In this document: positions 26,801 to 33,691 of the stretch, piece after piece | Layout of the letters: each line of letters begins with the position of its first letter | How positions within the stretch are numbered: the first letter of the stretch is position 1 | Assembly (NCBI GenBank): GCA_013204595.1 | Contig: JABMNK010000045.1 | Coordinates: 1 to 38,935 of the forward strand | Origin: Flammeovirgaceae bacterium | GTDB taxonomy: Bacteria; Bacteroidota; Bacteroidia; Cytophagales; Cyclobacteriaceae | Length of the DNA stretch: 38,935 bases | Direction: 5' to 3' | Made by a program: the position numbers and the translations under genes | The notes under the pieces: generated by a model | What the model was told of the DNA's origin: nothing | What the model saw: the letters and a program-made list of their open reading frames with translations, nothing else | The model's database searches: none

Positions 26801-27150
26801 AGGTCTACCATACTTACCCCGGCACTCCATACCTCAAGTGAGGCAAGCCCAGCCGTCAACGTAATGTCTTCGAATTTCAAATGGCCTTTATTGAGATAAA
26901 GTTTGTTGGAAGCCTGATTTCCACAAAAGAAAATATCGGGAAGTCCATCATTATTGATATCCCCTATGCCTACGCCGCCGCCGTTATAGAAATTTTTATA
27001 GGTATAAGGATTGACTTGCTCTGTATATGTCAAAATATTCTCAAAGCTAATGCCCGATGCATGCGGCTCCAATCTATTAAAAAGCACTTCATTTTTCCCT
27101 CTACAAGAAATTAATAAAAAAGGCAATAAAATATATATAACACCTCTCAT
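23857..27150 (-). CDS. CRTAC1-type FG-GAP/VCBS repeat lipoprotein with ASPIC/UnbV domain (first copy)
   Basis: A 1,097-residue lipoprotein. The chosen ATG at 27150 gives MRGVIYILLPFLLISC with lipobox LLISC (Cys16); an in-frame ATG at 27195 would lie inside the susD terminator hairpin and is less likely. Blades with GDINNDGLPD, DLNADGLLD, DYDRDGDLD, DINQDNWPD and DMDNDGLKD precede an ASPIC/UnbV domain (FRGFESTIDSKLVFGLG and VIWPNG). A second propeller set follows (DVNHDGLED, DANRDGHLD, DFDQDGDMD, DVNADGAAD, DFNADGHLD). It is very similar to the second copy, pointing to tandem duplication. It is first of the coupled set after susD; a hairpin at 27187-27217 separates it from susD. Confidence 0.9.
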   Translation of the reverse strand: MRGVIYILLPFLLISCRGKNEVLFNRLEPHASGISFENILTYTEQVNPYTYKNFYNGGGVGIGDINNDGLPDIFFCGNQASNKLYLNKGHLKFEDITLTAGLASLEVWSAGVSMVDLNADGLLDIYVCKSGPPGGLKRHNELFINNGDLTFREESAKYGLNNEGLSSHAAFFDYDRDGDLDCYLLNNSIKSVGGYDLIKDQRNIPDSLGGNKLLRNDDGFFNDITAQSGIYSSDIGFGLGVTIGDINQDNWPDIYVSNDFFERDYLYINNQNGSFSEVIENYIKEMSMGSMGADFADINNDAQSEIFVTEMLPERHDRLMSKAIFETWDKHQLMIERGYGNQFGRNVLQLNNGDNTFSEISRYAGVEATDWSWGALIFDMDNDGLKDIFVANGIYKDLLDLDYVNFMSQPGQIKNIIETTKNAIKTMIDLIPSEPLLNYAFQNQGDNAFKNRASDWGMNEATFTSGSAYGDLDNDGDLDLVINNVNMPSWIYENQSEKVSTPNNHLTIKLLGIDKNVQAIGSKVKIYVGSNILYQELNPFRGFESTIDSKLVFGLGQASVDSIQVIWPNGYQTSIKEVASNELLIIDQNNGQKELIIEVEDTIGYYTKKSDILNFKHIERPYVDFDKDRLIYQMSSTEGPCLCKGDVNHDGLEDVYLGGASGQSGALFNQKIGGFSKVQLPFEGAIESEEVACAFFDANRDGHLDLYVASGSSEFESFASGLSDHLYFGDGTGGFKDSHQALPVNGKESTSTIVPFDFDQDGDMDLFVGGRQRPNYYGVPIDSYLLQNDGAGTFIDVSKQVAPDFIKLGMITDALAVDLDGSNGLELVIVGQWMSPKIFKYSGSVFVEISRDFGLDAYAGLYNCVATGDVNADGAADLIFGNQGTNTRFHASKKEPLGLLVNDFDQNSALDLVHSMYFDGVAYPLAQLKELSMQLPKIKKNYLKFNDYKSATLDQVFGEKINKGGYHLKVTELHSFVWLNDPKGNYKVLNLPFQTQLFPVYDILLHDFNADGHLDMLAAGNFLKSKPEMGSNMAGFSSWLEGDGTGQFSFVPNSVTGIKIAGEVRSIEQFNIDGHVALVFGVNNEPPQVFFKNHESK

Positions 27151-27186
27151 ATACGAATTAGTGGTAATTTTCGGTGATTGGAAATA

Positions 27187-27217
27187 AAAAAGCAAGTGGT
27201 CAAACCACTTGCTTTTT
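27187..27217 (-). terminator. Hairpin after susD
   Basis: A perfect 14-bp inverted repeat with a 3-nt loop (27187-27200 pairs with 27204-27217; core GCAAGTGGT/ACCACTTGC) is flanked by A and T runs. On the minus strand it reads as a stem closed by T-rich sequence, about 23 nt after the susD stop. It should end most susCD transcripts, or attenuate them so that the downstream FG-GAP genes are made at a lower level. The near symmetry would also let it act in the other direction. Confidence 0.75.
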
Positions 27218-27239
27218 ATTTAAAATTTAAACTTTGCTC

Positions 27240-28850
27240 TTAATACTTAGGATTCTGAGTCAAGGTAGTATTAACATCCATTTGAGGCTGTGGGATAGGA
27301 AATACCTCATACTTCGAATCAGACGTACCTTTTTCCCACCAGGTACCACCAAATGTTCCAAAACGAATTTGATCTTGTCGTCTACTCAATTCAGCAAACA
27401 TCTCACGACCCCTTTCTCCCAATAAATTCTCATCGGTCAAAGTTGTATAAGGTGTAACTCCGGCCCTTGCCCTAACTGCATTAACATCAGTAAGTGCCGC
27501 TGCTGAATTACCCAATCTGTAATTGGCCTCAGCTCTAACAAGCAACATATCTCCCCAACGAAAAATTACAAAGTCATTGGACATGTTATTCGTTCCACCT
27601 TGCTCATAAGCATATTTACCAATTCTAGCACCACCTTGTCTCCATCCATTTGGATATATAGCATTGATAAATGGAGTGAAATTAAGACCCGCACCGTCAG
27701 GATCGTCGTCATCAGCTGCTGGATCCTCCGCTTGAGTTCGGTCTGGCTTAAGCTGCGGCCCTACCACAAAGTTGCTCAATCTTGAATCTTGAGTTCCTAG
27801 GCTATTAGGTACAGAAAGGTCATTGCCAGGAGTTGCTAAGCCTCTCCAAACAGGTCCAACCGTTCCTGGATTATTTACAGTATCAATGTAAGAATTATAA
27901 AACTCCTCTACTGTAGAATATCCATTCCATGGCTGAGCTGTTAATTCAAACACATTTTGACTAGCATAATGTAGCGTCATCATCGGCCAATTAAATCCAG
28001 TTGCAAAAACCTTATCATAAGGTACCACAAATATATTTTCCGAAGAACTACTATTTTCCTGTGCGAAATTGGCCGCATAGAGACTTTCTAGTGAATACCC
28101 AAATGCTTCTACCTTGTTCACCATATCTATCGCCTTTGCCCATTGGGCAGTTCCCGTATAAACTTCGGCGTTCAAATAAAGTTTTGCCAAGGCCGCGTAG
28201 GCAGTTGCTTGATTGACTCGGGCATAAGCATTTCCTCCCACGTTCGAATCCAAATCTCCAACAACTGCTAGTAATTCGGATTCAACTAAGTTGTAAGCTT
28301 CCGTACGACCTGCCTGAAAATCTGAGTTGTTCTTTGGAACGTCATCTGTAAATCCCGTCACCAACGGTACATTTCCAAAAGCATCCATTGCCCACATATA
28401 CCAAATGGCACGTATAGCCCTTAATTCATTGATATAGGCTGTAGAATTATCCGATTCTATACCTTCGAATTGAGCAATCAATCGGTTACAAGTATTAATT
28501 CCACTGTACAAAAATCCCCAGGTATTGTTAAAAAATCCATTATCTGGTGTCCATTCATGTTGGTGCAATTGAAGTAAAACTCCTCCATCATACCAATCAC
28601 CTCCTTTTGTAGTAATAACCATTTCATCAGATGAAATTTCATTTGACGACCACAAATTAGAATGATTTCCAATTCCGTAAAATGACGAGTAAGCCGATCC
28701 TAAGGCCGAAATAAACTCATCATCCGTTTGGAAAAAATTATCATCAGTAACGTCACTGTACAATTCTTCTTCTAAATCTGTACATGCTGGGGCGAAGAAA
28801 AGCAACCCTAACAGCATTACGTAAAACTTTTTATCAAATATATTTTTCAT
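27240..28850 (-). CDS. SusD/RagB family outer-membrane nutrient-binding lipoprotein
   Basis: A 536-residue lipoprotein (from ATG 28850) that forms the lid of the SusC channel and captures the substrate at the cell surface. The signal peptide ends in FFAPAC (Cys23), followed by acidic residues typical of surface-exported lipoproteins. The N-terminal TPR-like SusD region includes YINELRAIRAIWYMWAMDAFGNVPLV, and the C-terminal SusD/RagB domain includes DMLLVRAEANYRLGN and ELSRRQDQIRFGTF. It starts 19 nt after the susC stop. An upstream ATG (28862) is possible. The substrate is not evident; linkage to an alpha-amylase suggests an alpha-glucan. Confidence 0.95.
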   Translation of the reverse strand: MKNIFDKKFYVMLLGLLFFAPACTDLEEELYSDVTDDNFFQTDDEFISALGSAYSSFYGIGNHSNLWSSNEISSDEMVITTKGGDWYDGGVLLQLHQHEWTPDNGFFNNTWGFLYSGINTCNRLIAQFEGIESDNSTAYINELRAIRAIWYMWAMDAFGNVPLVTGFTDDVPKNNSDFQAGRTEAYNLVESELLAVVGDLDSNVGGNAYARVNQATAYAALAKLYLNAEVYTGTAQWAKAIDMVNKVEAFGYSLESLYAANFAQENSSSSENIFVVPYDKVFATGFNWPMMTLHYASQNVFELTAQPWNGYSTVEEFYNSYIDTVNNPGTVGPVWRGLATPGNDLSVPNSLGTQDSRLSNFVVGPQLKPDRTQAEDPAADDDDPDGAGLNFTPFINAIYPNGWRQGGARIGKYAYEQGGTNNMSNDFVIFRWGDMLLVRAEANYRLGNSAAALTDVNAVRARAGVTPYTTLTDENLLGERGREMFAELSRRQDQIRFGTFGGTWWEKGTSDSKYEVFPIPQPQMDVNTTLTQNPKY

Positions 28851-28869
28851 GTTTCTATTCATGTTTCAA

Positions 28870-31803
28870 TTAAAAACCAATATTGATACATGCCGAAACA
28901 GTATTTGTTGTGAAGTAAGTATTTCTTCTTTCAATACCTGGAGCAAGTGCGTTGTTACCCTCTATGTCAACATATCGCACCTCTGGGTCAATACCAGTAT
29001 ATCCTGTTAGCACAAAAGCATTTTGAACCGATAAGTATATCCTCATCTTTCTAAAGCCAACTTTATTTTCTCCTAAAGGTAATGTATAACCCAATGTCGC
29101 ATTATCTAATTTAACAAAGCTACCAGACTCAACATGCGTGTCATTGACAGCAGCATCGGTAAGGCTAGGATCTAAATCAGATCCCTTAACAACATTCCAG
29201 TTACTTATTACGGTAGGACTATAATTTTCATAAAATCCTCTGTAAGAGTTTAGAATGTCATGACCAAACGCCCCTCTAAAGAAAATATTCAAATCAAAAT
29301 TACCAAAGTTCAGACTGTTGTTCCAACCCAAAGTGAAATCAGGTAATCCATTACCTGCCACTTGCTTGTCATCATTACAATCACAATAAGAACCATCACC
29401 AGACAAATCTTTCATAGTAGGTGCTCCTGTATCAGGATCAGGTCCATTGTAAACGGGTAACCAAAGTTGACCTAACTCCTCGCCAACCGCTACACGTGCT
29501 AAATCAACTGCACTCTGACCTGGTGATCCCATCGATGCTTGATACAACGGTGATACTTCCAATTTGTCAATAATAGTTTTAAATGTCGCAAAGTTTATAG
29601 ACGTGCTGTATGAAACGTTTGACGTCTTTAAAACTTCATAATTCAAAGTAATTTCAACTCCAGAATTCGTCATTTCGCCAACATTTTTCCATGTCTGGCT
29701 ATATAAGTTTGGAGGAACGGGTACATCTATTAAGAAAAGTAAATCAGAAGTAACTCGCTGATACCAGTCAATACTTCCGCTCAATTTACCATTGAGTATG
29801 GCAAAGTCAACTCCAACATCAAACTCGTCTTTCTCCTCCCATTTCAAATCAGGATTTGGATTACTTTGAGGGCCATAACTTGGCACATAAGCTCCTCCAT
29901 AGTAAAAGCTTCCACTAGGTCCATATCTACGTAGAGACAAATAACTATCCGCTGGCTGCGCACCTGTCTTACCCCAACTAGCTCTCAATTTCAATTGATC
30001 AACACCACTTAAATCAAGAATATTGTCAAGATTAACACCCGCGCTTACCGCTGGAAATAAACCCCATTTGTTGTCTGCACCAAACCTTGTCGATCCTTCT
30101 TGACGTACACTTGCCGAAACAAAATAATTGTCCGAGAAATTTAAGTTTACTCTACCAAAAAAGGCAACCAATTTATTGGAATTGGCATAACTCTGAACAC
30201 TACCTAACCCATTGGGAAAATCGAGCGATGCGCCCATATTGTTATAGGTAAAAGCATCTGTAAGGAAGTTCGATCCTCGCATTCCAAAACCCTCGGCAAA
30301 AAATTCTTGATAGGAATATCCTGCCAGCACTGACAAATCAGCACCACCTAACGTTTTACTATAATTTAACGTCGTTTCAAATAGTTCATTTTGATTTCCA
30401 GCATAATTTCTGCTACCAACACCGTTTCGACCGTTTACAAAATAGGATGTTTTAGTAAAGTATTGAGCTCTTTCATCCGTCTGTCTTTGTTGAGAATAAA
30501 AGATGCCCGCTGAAAAGCCATCGATAACATCACTAAAATCATAATCTATCTTAGCACTTCCCAATAATCTCAAGTCAGTACCATTATTGATGTTCTGTTC
30601 CGAAATAGATACTGGATTGAAAAAATCAAAAATATCTCGCTCCGAGTATCCCCCTGTAACAGCACCGCCTGTTATTCCTCCTCCAGAAGCGCTTGAATAA
30701 ACAGGCATGGTTGGATTAGCTGCAATCGCATATCTAAAAGACTCCGTGAATCCATATTCAGAATCTTTAGTAGTGGCAGAAAGATTCACACTTATCGTCA
30801 TTCTATTATTCAATGCTTTCTGTTGAAGATTTAATCTAGTGTTGATCTGATCATAACCGGAATTAATTCCCACACCGGTTACATCTCTAACGTTAACGGA
30901 CGCCCTGTAAGTAGTACTATTGTTACCTCCAGAGAGAGAGACATTGTGAATTTGAGAAACACCAGTTCCTGTAACTTCATCTAACCAATCGGTACTTCCA
31001 CCTAAGTCAACTGCACCTGGAAGCTTTTTATATTCCGCTGCATCCATGAATTCAATACTGTTGGCGACATTTTCAAAGGCAACTGAACCATTGTATTCTA
31101 CCGTCGCTTTACCCGACTGTCCTGTTTTAGTTGTAATAAGTATCACACCTGCAGATCCACGTGAGCCATAAATTGCCGCTGCCGAACCATCTTTTAAAAC
31201 ATCTATAGCCGCAATATCATTCGGATCGACTGTATTTAAAGATCCTCCGATAACTCCATCTATAACTATTAATGGCGACGCATTGGCTCCAAAAGTTGAA
31301 ACGCCTCGTAACCTCAGTGTATAACTTCCATTCGGGTCACCGCCTGGCTTAACAATAGTCAAACCACCCACTTTACCTTGGATGAGCTGAAGTGGATCAT
31401 TCACCATCCCCTTGTTAAAGTCTTTGGCCTTAACACTAGAAACGGCACTTGTCACCTCTTTCTTTTCTTGGGTTCCATAACCCGTCACAACGATCTCGTC
31501 CAGTTCTGACACATCAACGTTCATGGACGCATCTACAACGGACCTCGATCCGATTTCATTTTCTTGAGTCACAAGACCAATAAATGAAAAAACAAGAGTT
31601 CCTCCAGCTTCGGGCACTTCTAAACGATAATTACCGTCGAAGTCTGTGATCGTTCCGGTAGACGTTCCTTTCAGAATCACATTTACACCCGGAATAGCAC
31701 TGCCGTCATCACTCGAAGTCACCCGACCAGTAACTGTTCTCTGAGCCCAAGCGGTGCCCAGCAGGAACAGAAAGGAGATGCTTAAAAGCAGAATCTTCTT
31801 CAT
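28870..31803 (-). CDS. SusC/RagA family TonB-dependent outer-membrane transporter
   Basis: A 977-residue TonB-linked channel importing oligosaccharides. The start at 31803 gives a 21-residue signal peptide (MKKILLLSISFLFLLGTAWAQ). It is followed by a carboxypeptidase-regulatory-like domain (about 22-100, GRVTSSDDGSAIPGVNVILKG), the SusC TonB box EIVVTGYG (103-110), the plug (about 115-230, with IDGVIGG and IYGSRGSAGVILITTK) and a beta-barrel ending in Phe. The unusual loop CDCNDD sits in the barrel's conserved GDG region. It is paired with susD 19 nt downstream. It diverges from the LacI-family gene; a TAGGTTTG box and several AACGTT palindromes lie upstream. The ATG at 31833 is an alternative but would precede the signal peptide with extra residues. 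Confidence 0.96.
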   Translation of the reverse strand: MKKILLLSISFLFLLGTAWAQRTVTGRVTSSDDGSAIPGVNVILKGTSTGTITDFDGNYRLEVPEAGGTLVFSFIGLVTQENEIGSRSVVDASMNVDVSELDEIVVTGYGTQEKKEVTSAVSSVKAKDFNKGMVNDPLQLIQGKVGGLTIVKPGGDPNGSYTLRLRGVSTFGANASPLIVIDGVIGGSLNTVDPNDIAAIDVLKDGSAAAIYGSRGSAGVILITTKTGQSGKATVEYNGSVAFENVANSIEFMDAAEYKKLPGAVDLGGSTDWLDEVTGTGVSQIHNVSLSGGNNSTTYRASVNVRDVTGVGINSGYDQINTRLNLQQKALNNRMTISVNLSATTKDSEYGFTESFRYAIAANPTMPVYSSASGGGITGGAVTGGYSERDIFDFFNPVSISEQNINNGTDLRLLGSAKIDYDFSDVIDGFSAGIFYSQQRQTDERAQYFTKTSYFVNGRNGVGSRNYAGNQNELFETTLNYSKTLGGADLSVLAGYSYQEFFAEGFGMRGSNFLTDAFTYNNMGASLDFPNGLGSVQSYANSNKLVAFFGRVNLNFSDNYFVSASVRQEGSTRFGADNKWGLFPAVSAGVNLDNILDLSGVDQLKLRASWGKTGAQPADSYLSLRRYGPSGSFYYGGAYVPSYGPQSNPNPDLKWEEKDEFDVGVDFAILNGKLSGSIDWYQRVTSDLLFLIDVPVPPNLYSQTWKNVGEMTNSGVEITLNYEVLKTSNVSYSTSINFATFKTIIDKLEVSPLYQASMGSPGQSAVDLARVAVGEELGQLWLPVYNGPDPDTGAPTMKDLSGDGSYCDCNDDKQVAGNGLPDFTLGWNNSLNFGNFDLNIFFRGAFGHDILNSYRGFYENYSPTVISNWNVVKGSDLDPSLTDAAVNDTHVESGSFVKLDNATLGYTLPLGENKVGFRKMRIYLSVQNAFVLTGYTGIDPEVRYVDIEGNNALAPGIERRNTYFTTNTVSACINIGF

Positions 31804-31842
31804 ATTTAATTTAGTTTTTAAAACAGTTAACATTAATTAATT

Positions 31843-31850
31843 CAAACCTA
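31843..31850 (-). promoter_or_regulatory. susC promoter -7 element (TAGGTTTG)
   Basis: On the minus strand this reads TAGGTTTG, a perfect TAnnTTTG match, 40 nt before the susC ATG. It implies a leader of about 33 nt. No TTG/TTTG -33 box exists at the proper distance, as expected for a promoter that needs an activator. Confidence 0.55.
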
Positions 31851-31885
31851 ACGTTCCCTTCATTTGGTAAACTAAAAAAACGTTT
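31850..31885. promoter_or_regulatory. Promoter-proximal AACGTT palindromes (candidate LacI-family sites)
   Basis: Two palindromes lie here: AACGTT at 31850-31855, touching the -7 box, and AAACGTTT at 31878-31885, centred about 44 bp upstream of the predicted susC start site. LacI-family proteins bind palindromes with a central CG, so these are candidate sites for the adjacent regulator. A site touching the -7 box would repress; one near -44 could activate. Confidence 0.45.
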
Positions 31886-31943
31886 ATTAACGTATTTTAT
31901 TAACAATTTTTAACATACGCAACTTTTTAATGGAAATATTCTC

Positions 31944-31965
31944 ATACAAACGTTTGCATTTGTAT
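31944..31965. promoter_or_regulatory. Distal palindrome CAAACGTTTG within ATACAAA-N8-TTTGTAT
   Basis: A perfect 10-bp palindrome CAAACGTTTG (31947-31956) overlaps a second inverted repeat, ATACAAA (31944-31950) and TTTGTAT (31959-31965). Its centre is exactly 70 bp from that of AAACGTTT at 31878-31885. It lies in the middle of the 319-nt lacI-susC gap, so it could serve both genes or support DNA looping. The remainder of 31804-32122 is AT-rich with no other gene or motif seen. Confidence 0.5.
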
Positions 31966-32122
31966 GGTATTGCAAAATTCGCAACTGAGAAGTCCAAAAT
32001 CATAAACTATACCTTTTTTAAAGAATAAAAATTATCGATCATTTTTCTCTCAAAAAGTGGTCCTCTTTTATTACCTTAGTCATCACTTGAGTTTGTTTTT
32101 TTTAAAATATCATCTGTATTTA

Positions 32123-33160
32123 ATGAAAAAAAAACCGATAACTATTCTCGATATAGGCGAGGAATTAAATATTTCAGCATCCACTGTTTCACGGGCATTG
32201 GCCGATAGCTCTTTAGTTAATTCAGAGACCAAAAAAAAGGTGGTCGAGCTTGCTAAAAAATATAATTATCAACCCAATTTCACAGCCCTTAGCCTACAAA
32301 GTAATTCTACCAAAACCATTGGGGTATTAATTCCAAATGTCGTTCATGAATTCTTTGGCTTGGTGCTTCGCGGAGTGGAGGATCACTGCCATTCATCGGG
32401 TTATAGCTGCATCGTGTACCCTACAAATGAAGACCCAGACCGAGAGATCTCCGGTATTAAAGCCTTGATGACGGGACGTGTTGATGGCGTACTTTTATCC
32501 TTCAGAGGTAAAACGAATCTTCACATTAAACAATTAATTGAGAGAAACATCCCGCTGGTGTTTTTTGATACGGCAGATGAGTCATTTGCAACTCATAGAG
32601 TCCTTATTGACGATAAAAAAGCAGGCTATCTTGCCACCAAACATCTCATCGAGGTTGGATCAAAAAAGATTGGCTTTATCGGGGGATCAGAAAACATCAA
32701 TAATCAACTTAGATTGGAAGGATACAAACAAGCCGTAAGCGAAGCTGGAATAACTATAGACCCACAACTAATCGTATACAGCTTGGACAAAAGTCAAGAT
32801 GAAATGGGATTAGAGGACTCAGAAAAATTACTCTCTGTTAAAGGGATCGATGGGATATTTGCAACAACAGACATGTTCGCTGTTGGTGTTTTGAAAAATT
32901 TAAAAAAAATTAATTTGAAATGTCCTGAGGACATTGCCGTGATCGGATTCAGTAATTGGGCCATTTCACGAGTTTATGAACCCTCTCTGTCAACTGTAGA
33001 GCAGCCTGGCTATGAAATGGGAATAAAAGCTGCTGAACTACTTATTGATCAAATAAAAAATCCAGAGACCCCCTCAGATTTTAAAACAGTACTTATCCCT
33101 ACAGAAGTGATTGTAAGGACAAGTACCGCAAGAGGTAATAACGTCGCTCACTCCACGTAA
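32123..33160 (+). CDS. LacI/GalR family transcriptional regulator
   Basis: A 345-residue regulator. The start at 32123 puts the helix-turn-helix at the N-terminus (residues about 6-28, ITILDIGEELNISASTVSRAL), followed by the hinge helix region (NYQPNFTALSLQSN). The periplasmic-binding-protein-like effector domain runs from TKTIGVLIPN to VIVRTSTA, including FGLVLRGVEDHC, GVDGVLLSF and DIAVIGFSNW. The in-frame extension back to 32057 would add a hydrophobic tail before the DNA-binding domain and is rejected. It diverges from susC, so it most likely senses a sugar from the glycan locus and acts at the AACGTT sites between the genes. Codons 2-4 form an A9 run. Confidence 0.94.
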   Translation: MKKKPITILDIGEELNISASTVSRALADSSLVNSETKKKVVELAKKYNYQPNFTALSLQSNSTKTIGVLIPNVVHEFFGLVLRGVEDHCHSSGYSCIVYPTNEDPDREISGIKALMTGRVDGVLLSFRGKTNLHIKQLIERNIPLVFFDTADESFATHRVLIDDKKAGYLATKHLIEVGSKKIGFIGGSENINNQLRLEGYKQAVSEAGITIDPQLIVYSLDKSQDEMGLEDSEKLLSVKGIDGIFATTDMFAVGVLKNLKKINLKCPEDIAVIGFSNWAISRVYEPSLSTVEQPGYEMGIKAAELLIDQIKNPETPSDFKTVLIPTEVIVRTSTARGNNVAHST

Positions 33161-33691
33161 TCATATGTTATGAATGTCCCATCTTCGGACAAATTAATTC
33201 TAATAAAGAACTTAAATCGAATCCCCGAGTCCTTTTAGTGAGAACTAATAGCCACCGAAAACGCCAGAAAATAAAATACACCCTTCTATGACCAGATAAA
33301 TGGCATCTCGTTGAAACGTCGTTTGCACTGTATTTGCATTATCTTGAGCATCTTCTAAAAGGGTTTGTATTTGGTTTTTTTCCCTTTTTAAGAAGTGAAA
33401 TATTCACACTAAATATAGATTATCCATTCATTTCTTGAATAGAAGAGTATAGAAGGAAATCACTCAATTTAATTATATCTATTCGTACCTGCACGCAGAA
33501 TCGAAAGAATAAGTCAGTTTAATCCAAGCTGCCTCTTGGTGACTTGATGCAAGTTGAAATAATTTATTAATAGTTCCCACCTTCTTGATCAAGCATTTGA
33601 ATTAAGTTTCAGCCCATTAAACGACCATCATCTCCCAATATTAGAAATCTCCCGCTATTAGAAAAAATAAGCAGAAATCTCAAGTAATTAA
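33161..33691. other. Gene-poor gap with no intact gene
   Basis: This 531-nt AT-rich gap lies between the convergent ends of the lacI-family and CocE-type genes. No intact gene, tRNA or strong terminator is seen. Two minus-strand frames without a proper start look coding: 33245-33403 (listed separately), and a stretch of about 40 codons near 33490-33610 ending SFDSACRYE then stop. Short direct repeats of TATTAGAAA and AGAAATCTC lie at 33639-33680. Confidence 0.5.
33245..33403 (-). pseudogene. Possible C-terminal remnant of a lost gene
   Basis: A 52-codon frame, bounded upstream by TGA and ending with TAG, has no ATG, GTG or TTG start near its beginning, yet its composition is protein-like. 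It has a charged, helical first part (REKNQIQTLLEDAQDNANT) followed by a hydrophobic C-terminal helix (AIYLVIEGCILFSGVFGGY). The pattern suggests the 3' end of a gene whose 5' part was deleted. I do not recognise the family, and chance openness cannot be excluded at this length. Confidence 0.3.

Noticed and set aside
16730-27150. Repeated short DNA motifs that could be mistaken for a repeat array
   Set aside because: They encode the recurring DxNxDG calcium loops of FG-GAP blades; spacing and sequence vary and there are no constant repeats with spacers, so no CRISPR or satellite.
33314-33324. AAACGTCGTTT palindrome as a further LacI-family site
   Set aside because: It is downstream of the regulator gene, away from any promoter, has an odd-length centre unlike the other sites, and falls inside the putative coding remnant.
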